This document shows positions 16,297 through 24,493 of a DNA stretch of 64,000 nucleotides, in pieces. Source of the DNA: Agathobaculum ammoniilyticum (GTDB lineage Bacteria > Bacillota > Clostridia > Oscillospirales > Butyricicoccaceae); the NCBI RefSeq assembly GCF_025567315.1, contig NZ_JAOQJE010000002.1, positions 124,001 through 188,000 of the forward strand, given 5' to 3'. The position numbers and the translations under genes are program-made. Each line of letters begins with the position of its first letter. Position 1 is the first letter of the stretch. Below the pieces are notes generated by a model. It made no database searches and had not been told where the DNA came from. It worked only from the letters and a program-made list of their open reading frames with translations.

Positions 16297-16953
16297 TCAG
16301 CCGGAAAGCACGCCGCCCTCCAGATACAGCCGCCGCGCGGCGCGGGCGGCCGCCGTATGGTCATGCGTGATGAGTACGACCGTGTTGCCCCGCTCATGCA
16401 GCCCGTCGAGCAGGGAAAGCACCTCGGCCGCCGCTTCCGGGTCGAGTCCGGCCGTGGGCTCGTCCGCCAGAACGACGCAGGGGCGCGTGACCACCGCGCG
16501 CGCGATCGCGACGCGCTGCTGCTGGCCGCCGGAAAGCTGGTTTGGCTTGTGTGCCGTGCGGTGGGACAGGCCGACCGCACGCAGAGCCTCCGCGGCGCGC
16601 GCCAGCCGCTCCGGCCGCGCCACGCCCTGCAGGGTGAGCGGCAGGGCGACGTTCTCCAGCGCGGTCATGCCTGGGATGAGCTGGAAGCGCTGGAACACAA
16701 AGCCGATCTTCTCGCCGCGCAGGCGGGCGAGTGCCTGCGGCGGCAGGCCGGAAACGTCGGTCCCGCCGAGCAGGTAGCGGCCCTCGGTCAGCGTATCGAG
16801 CAGGCCGAGAATGTGCATCAGCGTGGACTTGCCCGAGCCGGACGCGCCGGTGATCGAAACATAGTCGCCGCGCCGGACGGACAGGTTGACGCCGCGCAGC
16901 GCGCAAACGCCGCTTCTGTCATATATTTTACTCGCATGGACAAGCTTTAGCAA
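16297..16953 (-). CDS. ABC transporter ATP-binding protein, MacB/LolD type, without adjacent permease
   Basis: A 218-residue nucleotide-binding domain. Walker A GASGSGKST is at about residues 36-44, the signature is LSGGQQQR, Walker B is VVLADEPTAGLDPE and the switch His is in LITHDH. The sequence fits the MacB/FtsE/LolD subfamily, whose partners are FtsX-like permeases. No permease lies on either side, which is unusual. The TTG start follows a GGGGG site; the long upstream reading frame runs back into the MATE gene and is rejected. It ends 27 bp before the dCMP deaminase gene. Confidence 0.85.
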   Translation of the reverse strand: MLKLVHASKIYDRSGVCALRGVNLSVRRGDYVSITGASGSGKSTLMHILGLLDTLTEGRYLLGGTDVSGLPPQALARLRGEKIGFVFQRFQLIPGMTALENVALPLTLQGVARPERLARAAEALRAVGLSHRTAHKPNQLSGGQQQRVAIARAVVTRPCVVLADEPTAGLDPEAAAEVLSLLDGLHERGNTVVLITHDHTAAARAARRLYLEGGVLSG

Positions 16954-17029
16954 GGCATTTCCCCCTTTTTCTTTTTTATTTTGGGAGGAAAAGCGCAAAC
17001 TATACGCCGGCGGGACGCAGGGGGACGGA

Positions 17030-17068
17030 AAAGCCCGCCGGCAGACACGCCGCCGGCGGGCTTTTTTT
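17030..17068. terminator. Bidirectional terminator after the MATE gene
   Basis: Arms AGCCCGCCGGC and GCCGGCGGGCT, with T-rich sequence on both strands. Confidence 0.8.
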
Positions 17069-17081
17069 CTCTGGCCGGGCG

Positions 17082-18437
17082 TTACAGCTCCGGTAGGTTC
17101 TTTTTCCAGAGGCCGCTCCGGTAAAACCAGAAGGAGATGCCGGTACCCAGTAGCCAGCCGATCGGCCAGGAGAGCCAGATGCCAAGCTCCTGCCAGAACC
17201 GGAACAGCAAAACCGAGAAGCCCACGCGCAGGATCAGGTCGGAGAACGTCGTCACCATGAACAGCCGCATGGCGCCCGCGCCGCGCAGCACGCTGTCGCA
17301 CACGAATTTGACGCATAGCAGGCCGTAGAACGGCGCTACGATAAACAGGAACTGCCGCCCCACGCCGATCACGCCCGACGCGCTGCCCGCGGGGACGAAC
17401 AGGCCGACGAGCGGGTTGGCCAGCAGCATGTAAAGCGCGGTGAAAATCATCGCGAGGCCGATGGAATAGCAGGCACCCGCCCTAAGTCCGGGCGGGATGC
17501 GGTCCAGCCTGCGCGCGCCGATGTTCTGCGCCACATAGCTTGACAGGCCGGAGGAGAACGACATGCAGCAGGTCAGCGCGAACATATTGACCTTGGTTGC
17601 GGCGGAAAAGCCCGCGATGACCGTCGCGCCGCACAGGTTGACATAATACTGGATGATGACGTTGCCGACCGAGACAAAGCTCTGCTGGGCGATCGAGGGG
17701 ATGCCGTAGCCCACCAGCCGGCGCAGCATATCGAACGAAAAAAGCAGGAAATGGCCGCCCGTATCGAACGCATGCACGCGGCGCAGGAGCAACAGGAACG
17801 CCAGCACGCCCGCGCAGCCCTGGGCGATGAACGTCGCCCAGGCGACACCTGCGACGCCCCAGTGGAAAACCGCGACAAAAACCAGGTCGAGGATCACGTT
17901 GCTCACCGAGGACAGGATCAGCAGGACCAGCGGTGTGCGGCTGTCGCCCATGGCGTTGAAGATGCCCGTACACACATTGTAGAGGAACAGGAACAGCAGG
18001 CCGAAAACGTAAACGCGTAGGTAGAGCGCGCCGTCGGAAAAAATATCGGCCGGCGTTTTCAGCGCGTCCATGACCGTGTCCGTTCCCAGTGCGCCGGCCA
18101 GCGTCAGCAGCAGCGCGACCGCAGTTGTGGTCAGCAACGCGGTAGAAACCGCGCTTTTCATGCGCACATAGCGCCTGGCGCCGAACAACTGGGAAACCAG
18201 TACGCTTGTGCCGATGTTGATGCCGGTCGCCACGGCCATGAAAAGCTGGGTGACCGGATAGCTCGCGCCCACTGCGGCGAGCGCCAGCTCGCCCGCCTGG
18301 ACGGAAACGGCGAAACGGCCGACAATGACCGAGTCGGCCATCTGGTAGAGCTGCTGGAACGCCACGCTGAGAAGAAGCGGTAGCGAGAACCAGAACAGCT
18401 TTTGCGAGGGCTTGCCCTCGGTCAGATCAGTAGTCAA
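17082..18437 (-). CDS. MATE-family multidrug/cation antiporter
   Basis: A 451-residue, 12-helix protein. The N-terminus WFSLPLLLSVAFQQLYQMAD with SVIVGRF and later SVLVSQLFGAR identifies the MATE family (NorM/DinF-like). It exports cationic or organic compounds using Na+ or H+. A TTG start at 18437 is used, with GGAAGG upstream; no in-frame ATG gives the family's N-terminus. It is the first of two MATE genes in the window (the other is 29209-30636) and has no adjacent regulator. Confidence 0.88.
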   Translation of the reverse strand: MTTDLTEGKPSQKLFWFSLPLLLSVAFQQLYQMADSVIVGRFAVSVQAGELALAAVGASYPVTQLFMAVATGINIGTSVLVSQLFGARRYVRMKSAVSTALLTTTAVALLLTLAGALGTDTVMDALKTPADIFSDGALYLRVYVFGLLFLFLYNVCTGIFNAMGDSRTPLVLLILSSVSNVILDLVFVAVFHWGVAGVAWATFIAQGCAGVLAFLLLLRRVHAFDTGGHFLLFSFDMLRRLVGYGIPSIAQQSFVSVGNVIIQYYVNLCGATVIAGFSAATKVNMFALTCCMSFSSGLSSYVAQNIGARRLDRIPPGLRAGACYSIGLAMIFTALYMLLANPLVGLFVPAGSASGVIGVGRQFLFIVAPFYGLLCVKFVCDSVLRGAGAMRLFMVTTFSDLILRVGFSVLLFRFWQELGIWLSWPIGWLLGTGISFWFYRSGLWKKNLPEL

Positions 18438-18462
18438 AAGGATACACCTTCCAAGGTAGAGA

Positions 18463-18490
18463 AATGGAATCCCCCGAAATCGGGGGATTC
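18463..18490. repeat. Perfect hairpin between MATE and NhaC genes
   Basis: GGAATCCCCCGA and its complement form a perfect hairpin, but the following T content is poor on both strands. It may be a weak terminator for the NhaC gene. Confidence 0.5.
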
Positions 18491-18503
18491 CTGCGTTTTG
18501 TTT

Positions 18504-20000
18504 TCAGTTTTGCGCGCGTTTTTTCTGCTGGGCGGAGATCACAAGAATCGCGCAGAACAGCAGGATCACGCCGACGACCAGGGCGACGAAGCCGTTGCCG
18601 CAGAAGCCACCGACCAAATAACCGATGAAGCAGAACACCGCTACCATCAGCGCGTAGGGAATCTGCGTGGAGACGTGGTCGATATGGTTGCACTGCGCGC
18701 CCGCCGAGGCAAGGATGGTCGTGTCCGAGATCGGGGAGATGTGGTCGCCGCAGACCGCGCCGGACAGGCAGGCCGCGACTGTCATGACCAGCATGGTGCT
18801 GGGTGCGTCGCCGAAGACCGCGACCGCGATCGGGATCAGGATGCCGAACGTACCCCAGGAGGTGCCGGTGGCGAATGCGAGGCCGAGCGCGATCAGGAAG
18901 AAGATCGCGGGCATCAGCACGGATACCATGGAATCGCCGTTGACAATCGAGGATACATAGCCGCCGATGTTGAGATAATCCTCCGAGCAGACGCCGGACA
19001 GCGTCCACGCCAGCGTCAGGATCATGATGGCAGGCACCATGGCCTTGAAGCCTTCGGTGAACGCCTCGCAGAACTGGCTGAACGTCAGGATCTTGCGCGG
19101 GATATACAGCAGGAAGGTGAATATCAGCGTAAAGAACGAGCCGAGTACCAGCGAGGTCGAGGAGGAGCAGTTGGCGAACGCGTCGATGATGTTCGCGCCC
19201 TCCAGAATGCCGCCCGTGTACAGCATGGCCGAAATGCACAGGACGATCAGCACACAGATCGGCAGGATCAGGTCGTATACCTTGCCCGTGCCGCCGACCA
19301 CATGGTTTTCCTCCACGCTGGAAAGCTCGTCCTTCTTATGCTCGGCCTCATATTTACCCATGGGACCGAAGTCGAAGTCCGCCGCCATCAGCCATATCAG
19401 GAACATGAGCGTCAGGAGTGCGTACAGGTTCATCGGGATGGTCTGAAGGAACAGTGAGAAGCCGTCCATCGAGCTGGATTCAGGCAGCGAGGAGCCGACC
19501 GCGGCGGCCCAGCTGGAGATCGGCGCGATGATGCAGACCGGCGCGGCGGTCGCGTCGATGATGTACGCGAGCTTGGCGCGCGTGATGCGGTACTTGTCCG
19601 TGACCGGCCGCATGACCGTGCCGACGGTCAGGCAGTTGAAATAGTCGTCCACAAAAATGAAAACGCCCAAAAACGAAGTTGCGAACGCCGCGCCGCGTCG
19701 GGTACGGATGGTCTTGACCGCCCAGTTTCCGTATGCGCGGGAAGCGCCCGATTTTGTGACGAGCGATACCAGTATGCCGAGCAGCACCAGGAAAATACAG
19801 ATCTCGATATTGTCCCCCAGCTTGCTGCCCATGACCTCAAACGTGGTCTCGACCGCGTGCAGCGGGTTGAAGCCGGTGAGCAGCAGCGCGCCCGAAAGGA
19901 TACCGATCAGCAGAGACGAATATACTTCCTTGGTGATGAGCGCCAGCGCGATCGCAATGACCGGCGGCAGCAATGTCCAGACGGTGGATGTCAGGTCCAT
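18504..20000 (-). CDS. NhaC-type Na+/H+ antiporter family protein
   Basis: A 498-residue protein with about 12 membrane helices, belonging to the Na+/H+ antiporter (NhaC/MleN) family. Conserved stretches are FIFVDDYFNCLTVGTVMRPV and CIIAPISSWAAAVGSSLPES, and near the end GDHISPISDTTILASAGA. Members exchange Na+ for H+, or organic acids such as malate/lactate, so the substrate is uncertain. The ATG at 20000 follows GAGGGGG; the longer frame to 20048 is less likely. It is a single gene. Confidence 0.88.
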   Translation of the reverse strand: MDLTSTVWTLLPPVIAIALALITKEVYSSLLIGILSGALLLTGFNPLHAVETTFEVMGSKLGDNIEICIFLVLLGILVSLVTKSGASRAYGNWAVKTIRTRRGAAFATSFLGVFIFVDDYFNCLTVGTVMRPVTDKYRITRAKLAYIIDATAAPVCIIAPISSWAAAVGSSLPESSSMDGFSLFLQTIPMNLYALLTLMFLIWLMAADFDFGPMGKYEAEHKKDELSSVEENHVVGGTGKVYDLILPICVLIVLCISAMLYTGGILEGANIIDAFANCSSSTSLVLGSFFTLIFTFLLYIPRKILTFSQFCEAFTEGFKAMVPAIMILTLAWTLSGVCSEDYLNIGGYVSSIVNGDSMVSVLMPAIFFLIALGLAFATGTSWGTFGILIPIAVAVFGDAPSTMLVMTVAACLSGAVCGDHISPISDTTILASAGAQCNHIDHVSTQIPYALMVAVFCFIGYLVGGFCGNGFVALVVGVILLFCAILVISAQQKKRAQN

Positions 20001-20171
20001 ATTCAGTTCCCCCTCATTCTTTTTGCAGGATCCGCAGGCTCCATGCAAGTCTATTTTATTATTCTATATGCATTTCTCTGGCTTGACAAGATGGAATCCG
20101 GCATTTACAAAACGGATTGTGTAAATTTGTGCAATCTGTGCGGAAAGAGCGGGGGAGAAAAGGGGGATTTG

Positions 20172-21575
20172 TCAAATATCCTTCGCACGGCGGTAGCGGC
20201 GCCACTCCGCGAGCGCTTCCCGCCGCAGGGCGAACACGCCGACCAGGTTGGGCAGCGCCATCAGCCCGTTGAACGTATCCGAAAGCGCCCAAGCCAGGTC
20301 GAGCCGCATCGTGCAGCCGAGAGCAGCCGCGGCGATGAACAGTGCCTTGTAAAGCGGCGCGGACCGGCTGCCGAACAGGTACTCAGCCGCCCGCTGTCCA
20401 TAATAGGACCAGCCGAGCAGGGTGGAAAACGCGAACAGCACCAGCGATACCGCGACAAAGCCGCCGCCGAGCGGGCCGAACACGGTAGAGAACGCCGCGG
20501 CGGTGAGCGCGGCGCCGGTCTGGAGTTGGGCGAGCAGCGGCGTACCCGCGGCAAGGCCGTACTGCGCGGCGTCGTAAACGCCGGAGGTCAGGATGACCAG
20601 CGCGGTCACGGTACACATCACGATCGTGTCGAAAAACACCTCGAATACCGCCCACATCCCCTGCTCGCACGGCTCTTTGGCATCCGCCGCAGCATGCACC
20701 ATGACGGAAGAACCCAAGCCGGCCTCGTTGGAAAACACGCCGCGCGATACGCCGATGCGGATGGCCTGCGCCATGCCGTAGCCCAGCACGCCGCCCGCGC
20801 CCGCCTGCCAGTCGAACGCGCAGGCGACGATTTGCCCACAGGCCTGTGGAAGCGCAGCGCGGCCGTGCCACAGCACGGCCAGCGCACCGGCCATATAGAA
20901 CAGCGCCATAAACGGGACCAGGGCTTCGGTCACGCGGGAGATACGCTTCAGCCCGCCCAGCATGACTGCGCCGAGCAACACGGCGGTCGCCAGACCGGTC
21001 GCGGGGGGCGGCACGCGGAACACGTTGGACAGGCCGCTGGCGATCGAGTTGCACTGGCTCATATTGCCGATGCCGAACGAGGCAAGGACGCAGAAAAGCG
21101 CGAACGCCGCGGCAAGGAACGGGCTGTGCAGCCCGTTCTTGAGATACAGCATGGGGCCGCCGCGCCAGGCCCCGTCCGGTCCGCGCTCGCGGTACAGCAT
21201 GCCGAGCGTGTTCTCCGCGAACGCGGTCATCATGCCGAAAAAGGCGGATACCCACATCCAGAACACCGCGCCCGGCCCGCCAATGGTCAGGGCGGTGGCC
21301 ACGCCCGCGATATTGCCCGTACCGACCGTCGCGGCCAGCGCGGTACACATGGTCGCAAAGGGGGAGACCGCGTTTTTCGAGCTGGTGCGCCGCGCCGCAC
21401 CGGAAAAGCAGGAGAGCAGCGTCTTGCGCAGCCACAGGCCGGTATAGCGCACCTGGAACAGGCCGGTGCGCACGGTGAAATAGATGCCCGTACCGGTGAG
21501 CAGCACCAGCATGGGTACGCCCCATACAAATGCGCGCACCATTTCGTTCATCAGCGCGATTTTGTCAAGCATCAT
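20172..21575 (-). CDS. AGCS-family amino-acid:cation symporter (second paralogue)
   Basis: A 467-residue protein of the alanine/glycine:cation symporter family. Diagnostic segments are ALAATVGTGNIAGVATALT, GGPGAVFWMWVSAFFGM and FSNEAGLGSSVMVHAAA. It is clearly a paralogue of the gene at 4816-6189 but diverged, and it lacks a glycine riboswitch; a different regulation or substrate preference (for example alanine) is inferred. The ATG at 21575 follows GGGGGAA. It is divergent from the queuine operon, whose leader starts near 21650. Confidence 0.9.
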   Translation of the reverse strand: MMLDKIALMNEMVRAFVWGVPMLVLLTGTGIYFTVRTGLFQVRYTGLWLRKTLLSCFSGAARRTSSKNAVSPFATMCTALAATVGTGNIAGVATALTIGGPGAVFWMWVSAFFGMMTAFAENTLGMLYRERGPDGAWRGGPMLYLKNGLHSPFLAAAFALFCVLASFGIGNMSQCNSIASGLSNVFRVPPPATGLATAVLLGAVMLGGLKRISRVTEALVPFMALFYMAGALAVLWHGRAALPQACGQIVACAFDWQAGAGGVLGYGMAQAIRIGVSRGVFSNEAGLGSSVMVHAAADAKEPCEQGMWAVFEVFFDTIVMCTVTALVILTSGVYDAAQYGLAAGTPLLAQLQTGAALTAAAFSTVFGPLGGGFVAVSLVLFAFSTLLGWSYYGQRAAEYLFGSRSAPLYKALFIAAAALGCTMRLDLAWALSDTFNGLMALPNLVGVFALRREALAEWRRYRRAKDI

Positions 21576-21614
21576 GGAATTCCCCCTTGTTCAGCGTCCA
21601 TCCTAACTATATGC

Positions 21615-21642
21615 TTGACTTTCCGGTGAAATCCGCTATAAT
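21615..21642 (+). promoter_or_regulatory. Promoter of the queuine-salvage operon leader
   Basis: TTGACT, 16-bp spacer, perfect TATAAT. Transcription would start near 21649, giving a leader of about 320 nt. Confidence 0.75.
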
Positions 21643-21660
21643 GGAAAAGCAACTGAAGAA

Positions 21661-21699
21661 CAGACAGTTCGGAACCATCCTGTCTATAAACAAAACTAC
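21661..21699 (+). ncRNA. preQ1-I-like riboswitch aptamer
   Basis: The segment reads as a P1 stem AGACAG/CTGTCT (21662-21667 and 21680-21685) enclosing TTCGGAACCATC, then ATAAACAAAACTA. This matches the layout of preQ1 class I aptamers, as in the B. subtilis example with its GGTTC loop, ACCC and ATAAAAAACTA tail. The loop-tail pseudoknot pairing is weaker than in the type example. Its location just after a promoter and ahead of a predicted queuine-salvage operon strongly supports it. Confidence 0.65.
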
Positions 21700-21922
21700 G
21701 GGAAAGGCTTCGATCGAAACGGAGTTCCGGTCGGGGCGGGCTGCGCCGCACAGTGCAGTACGCGGGAAAAGCCCAAGCGCGATTTTGCACGCCGCAAAAA
21801 CGGCATGCAGAACCGTTGCCTTGTATCAAAAATCAGGCGCACGTCCTGGCTTTTGATGAAAATTTGTATGCTGCGCAAATATGCAAATTTTCTGTCGGAT
21901 ATGCGCCTTGCGGCGCGGTGAT

Positions 21923-21953
21923 GGTGTACCGTTACGGTGCGCCTTATTTTTTT
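21923..21953 (+). terminator. Leader terminator of the queuine-salvage operon
   Basis: Stem GGTGTACCG/CGGTGCGCC (two G-U pairs), loop TTA, then TTATTTTTTT, 20 bp before the start. An upstream GCGCC-TTGC-GGCGC hairpin could compete with it. It lies about 220 nt from the aptamer, long for a preQ1-I expression platform. Confidence 0.75.
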
Positions 21954-21972
21954 GCAAAAGGGAGGGGGATCG

Positions 21973-22686
21973 GTGGAACTGACCCGCTATTCGGTGATCG
22001 AGGGCAAGAACCCGCGCGAGATCGTGCTGCTGCGCGGCCGCGGCTGCGCGTGGCGGCGCTGCAAGTTCTGCGATTACCATTTGGACGCATCGCGCGATGA
22101 GCAGGCCAATCTTGCGCTCAACCGGAAGGCATTGTCTCAGGTCATGGGGGTGTTCGGCCGGCTGGAGGCAATCAACTCCGGCTCATTCGCGGAGCTGGAC
22201 GAATCCACTGTGCGCGAGATCGAGCGCGTCTGCCGCGAAAAAGGCGTCCGCGACCTGCACATCGAGAGCCATTGGCTGTTCCGAAGGACGCTTCCCGCCC
22301 TGCGCGCGCGGTTTTCAGCGCAGGGCGTGCGGCTGCACGTCAAGATCGGTGTCGAGACGTTCGACGCGGACTACCGCGAGCGCGTGCTGGACAAGGGCAT
22401 CGATGCGGCCGATCCCGCTGAAATCGCGGCCGATTTCGATGACTGCTGCCTGCTGTTCGGCCTGGCCGGACAGACCGCGGAGAGCATGGCGCGCGATATC
22501 CGCACGGGCCTTGCCTATTTCGACCGAGTATGCGTCAACATCATGGTTCCGAACACCACGTCTGTCAAGCCGGATCAGGCGGCACGGGACGCCTTTATCC
22601 ATCAGGTGTATCCGCTCTATCGGGATGAGCCCCGCGTGGACATCCTGCTGGACAACACGGACTTTGGTGTAGGAGAACTGGAATGA
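21973..22686 (+). CDS. Radical SAM protein, QueL-like (predicted queuine lyase)
   Basis: A 237-residue small radical SAM protein. The cluster motif near residues 22-34 reads RGCAWRRCKFCDYH, a CX4CX2C arrangement rather than the canonical CX3CX2C. It continues with an INSGSFAELDES strand and a HVKIGVETFDADYRE strand typical of the barrel. Start and end overlap suggest tight coupling: the GTG at 21973 follows GGAGGGGG, and the stop overlaps the YhhQ start. Small radical SAM enzymes paired with YhhQ-type transporters include the clostridial queuine lyase QueL, which regenerates preQ1; this assignment is by context and not proven. Confidence 0.7.
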   Translation: MELTRYSVIEGKNPREIVLLRGRGCAWRRCKFCDYHLDASRDEQANLALNRKALSQVMGVFGRLEAINSGSFAELDESTVREIERVCREKGVRDLHIESHWLFRRTLPALRARFSAQGVRLHVKIGVETFDADYRERVLDKGIDAADPAEIAADFDDCCLLFGLAGQTAESMARDIRTGLAYFDRVCVNIMVPNTTSVKPDQAARDAFIHQVYPLYRDEPRVDILLDNTDFGVGELE

Positions 22687-23399
22687 CAAATGAAATTTTA
22701 CTGGCGGTTTCGCTCGTTGTGCTGTATGGGACGGTGCTTCTGTGGTTTTACCTGTTCGGTACGGGCGGGATGATGGCGTTCACGGTGTTTGCGACGATCG
22801 CGGCAAACATCGAGGTGATGATTTTGGTGGATGCGTTCGGCATGGAGATGACGCTCGGCAACATCCTGTTCGCAACGACGTTCCTTGTGACCGATATCCT
22901 GAGCGAGGTCGCGGGGAAAAAGACCGCGCAGCGTGCGGTTTGGGCGGGCATCGCGGCAAACGTGCTGTTTATCCTCGTCTCGCAGTCCTGGCTGCTGTAT
23001 GCGCCGTCGGTGAACGACTGGGCGCAGGAGCCGATGCGGGCGGTGTTTTCCAATACGCCGCGCATGATGCTTTCCTCGCTTGCGGTATACGCGGTCGCGC
23101 AGATCTTCGACGTCTGGCTTTACCATAAATGGTGGGCCTTTACTGAAAAGCGCACGGGCGACCACCGCGCGTTCCTCTGGCTGCGCAACAATGGTTCGAC
23201 GCTGGTTTCCCAGCTCGTCAACACGGTTCTGTTTACCGCGCTGGCATTCTGGGGAACGTATGACATGCCGACGCTGCTGTCAGTCGCGCTGTCGAGCTAT
23301 GTGATCTTTATTTTTACCTCGCTGCTGGATACGCCGGTCGTATACGCGGCGCGGCGGCTGTATGAGAAAAAAATGGGCCGCGCGGCGCAGGAGGATTGA
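22683..23399 (+). CDS. yhhQ: Queuosine-precursor transporter, YhhQ/VUT family
   Basis: A 238-residue protein with about six membrane helices, matching COG1738. Family-like stretches are ATIAANIEVMILVDAFGMEM, GNILFATTFLVTDILSE and a late SLLDTPVVYAARRL. These proteins import preQ0, preQ1 or queuine for tRNA modification. It overlaps the radical SAM gene by 4 bp (ATGA) and so is translationally coupled; both are downstream of the preQ1-like aptamer. No tgt or queuosine hydrolase gene lies nearby. Confidence 0.85.
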   Translation: MTNEILLAVSLVVLYGTVLLWFYLFGTGGMMAFTVFATIAANIEVMILVDAFGMEMTLGNILFATTFLVTDILSEVAGKKTAQRAVWAGIAANVLFILVSQSWLLYAPSVNDWAQEPMRAVFSNTPRMMLSSLAVYAVAQIFDVWLYHKWWAFTEKRTGDHRAFLWLRNNGSTLVSQLVNTVLFTALAFWGTYDMPTLLSVALSSYVIFIFTSLLDTPVVYAARRLYEKKMGRAAQED

Positions 23400-23460
23400 C
23401 TGGTTTGCGTTTCCGCTTTGGCGAAAGCGGGGAAGCTGCGCCTGCGCGGCGCGGGCGGAC

Positions 23461-23493
23461 AAGAGGGGAGAAACCAACGGTTTCTCCCCTCTT
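23461..23493 (+). repeat. Long perfect hairpin after yhhQ
   Basis: A 15-bp perfect stem (AAGAGGGGAGAAACC and complement) with a 3-nt AAC loop, 61 bp after the yhhQ stop. It lacks a tight T run but probably ends the transcript. Confidence 0.6.
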
Positions 23494-23981
23494 GCCAATC
23501 ACCCCTTTTCCCTGATGCACAGGCCGGAGGCCGGAACGGCTGCGCCGTTCCTATTTCTGACCAGGACCGCTCCGAAAAAATACGGGGGCTGTTGCGGGAG
23601 CTCTGTTCGCGCGGAGGTTAGAACGGGACAGCGGGAAAACGGATGCCGCCTGTCCGAAACGGTCTATGCGCGCGTAACAGCGCGCGCGGGAGGGGGAAAG
23701 CCGCCGCCATCCTGCCCCCTGGGGTGGAAGCCGTTGTGCTTACCGTGATATAGCAAATGGGCGGCAGATGGAACGCGCGACCCACCTTGCGCGCGGAGCG
23801 CGCCCTTATTTGCGGGAGCAAATGCCGTAAACCGGCCTTGCGGAAGCGCCAAAGCCCTGCAGCCGCGAAAAAAGGAAAGCAGGGAATTCAAAAGGGGAGG
23901 AAAACCCATGCGGGTTGTCCTCCCCTTTTGCCCCCGCGCCGGGCGGCGCACCGTCCCCGTTGCCGAGGGGATATAAAGCGG
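23494..23981. other. GC-rich stretch without a credible gene
   Basis: Reading frames here are Pro/Arg/Gly-rich, lack ribosome-binding sites and match nothing I recognise. A second strong hairpin (AAAAGGGGAGGA ... TCCTCCCCTTTT) lies at about 23891-23930. The stretch may be degraded or carry structured RNA; nothing more can be supported. Confidence 0.5.
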
Positions 23982-24146
23982 TCAATACTTCCGGCGGTGT
24001 TTCTCTCGAACGGCATCCTCCCGCGCCATAGCGAGACAGAGCCGGAGCATCCCGCGCCAGAAGCGCTGCGGGTCGTCCTGTTCCAAGCGCTGGAGGTAGT
24101 CTTTATCATGGCGGTGTTTTAGAGCAAAAAATTTTTCATTCATCAT
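23982..24146 (-). CDS. Small hypothetical protein (54 aa)
   Basis: The 54-residue frame begins MMNEKFFALKHRHDKDYLQR and continues through LEQDDPQRFWRGMLRLCLAM to REKHRRKY. The composition is charged and amphipathic, with a pattern suited to two helices, unlike the Pro/Arg-rich shadow frames nearby. The ribosome-binding site is weak (GAAG). It is divergent from the small XRE gene across an AT-rich promoter region, so the pair may form a small regulatory unit. I do not recognise the family. Confidence 0.4.
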   Translation of the reverse strand: MMNEKFFALKHRHDKDYLQRLEQDDPQRFWRGMLRLCLAMAREDAVREKHRRKY

Positions 24147-24240
24147 ATATCACTTCAACAATATATACATAATAGTATATTATAAATAATGAATTGTCAA
24201 TTTGATTATTTATAATTAATGTATATATCAGGTGATATAA

Positions 24241-24447
24241 ATGAATTCTATCAGATTGACAGTCCGTGAGGCTATGGAATCAAACGGATTGAATCGTTAC
24301 AAAGTTAATAAATTAACGGGAATCCCGTATCAGACATTGGATAGATACTTTAAGAATGAAGTGGCGCGGTATGACAGTGATGTATTACTGAAACTGTGCG
24401 TCGCCCTCGACTGCGGCATCGAAGACCTGATCGAAGTCGTCCGCTGA
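24241..24447 (+). CDS. Small XRE (Cro/CI) family regulator
   Basis: A 68-residue protein made almost entirely of one helix-turn-helix domain: LTVREAMESNGLNRYKVNKL, then GIPYQTLDRYFKN and a C-terminal LLKLCVALDCGIEDLIEVVR. This is the YozG-like minimal Cro type. It lies in an AT-rich pocket (about 24120-24400) inside GC-rich DNA, suggesting acquisition. A TCAGGTGAT site precedes the ATG. A strong terminator follows. The divergent 54-aa gene is a possible partner or target; no operator was identified. Confidence 0.8.
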   Translation: MNSIRLTVREAMESNGLNRYKVNKLTGIPYQTLDRYFKNEVARYDSDVLLKLCVALDCGIEDLIEVVR

Positions 24448-24455
24448 ACCGGACG

Positions 24456-24493
24456 CAAAAAGCACGGATGGAAAAGCCATCCGTGCTTTTTTA
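24456..24493. terminator. Bidirectional terminator after the small XRE gene
   Basis: AAAAAGCACGGATGG and its complement around a short A-rich loop, T run beyond; it overlaps the stop of the convergent membrane-protein gene. Confidence 0.9.

Noticed and set aside
16954..17316. N-terminal extension of the ABC ATPase
   Set aside because: It reads through a terminator and the end of the MATE gene; the TTG at 16953 with GGGGG upstream fits the family start.
18402..21629. Long plus-strand frames opposite the NhaC and second AGCS genes
   Set aside because: Both are shadows rich in Arg, Gly and Gln, without family features.
23362..24122. Plus-strand frames of 121-128 codons in the gene-poor stretch
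   Set aside because: Pro/Arg/Gly-rich, broken by hairpins, no ribosome-binding site, no recognisable family.
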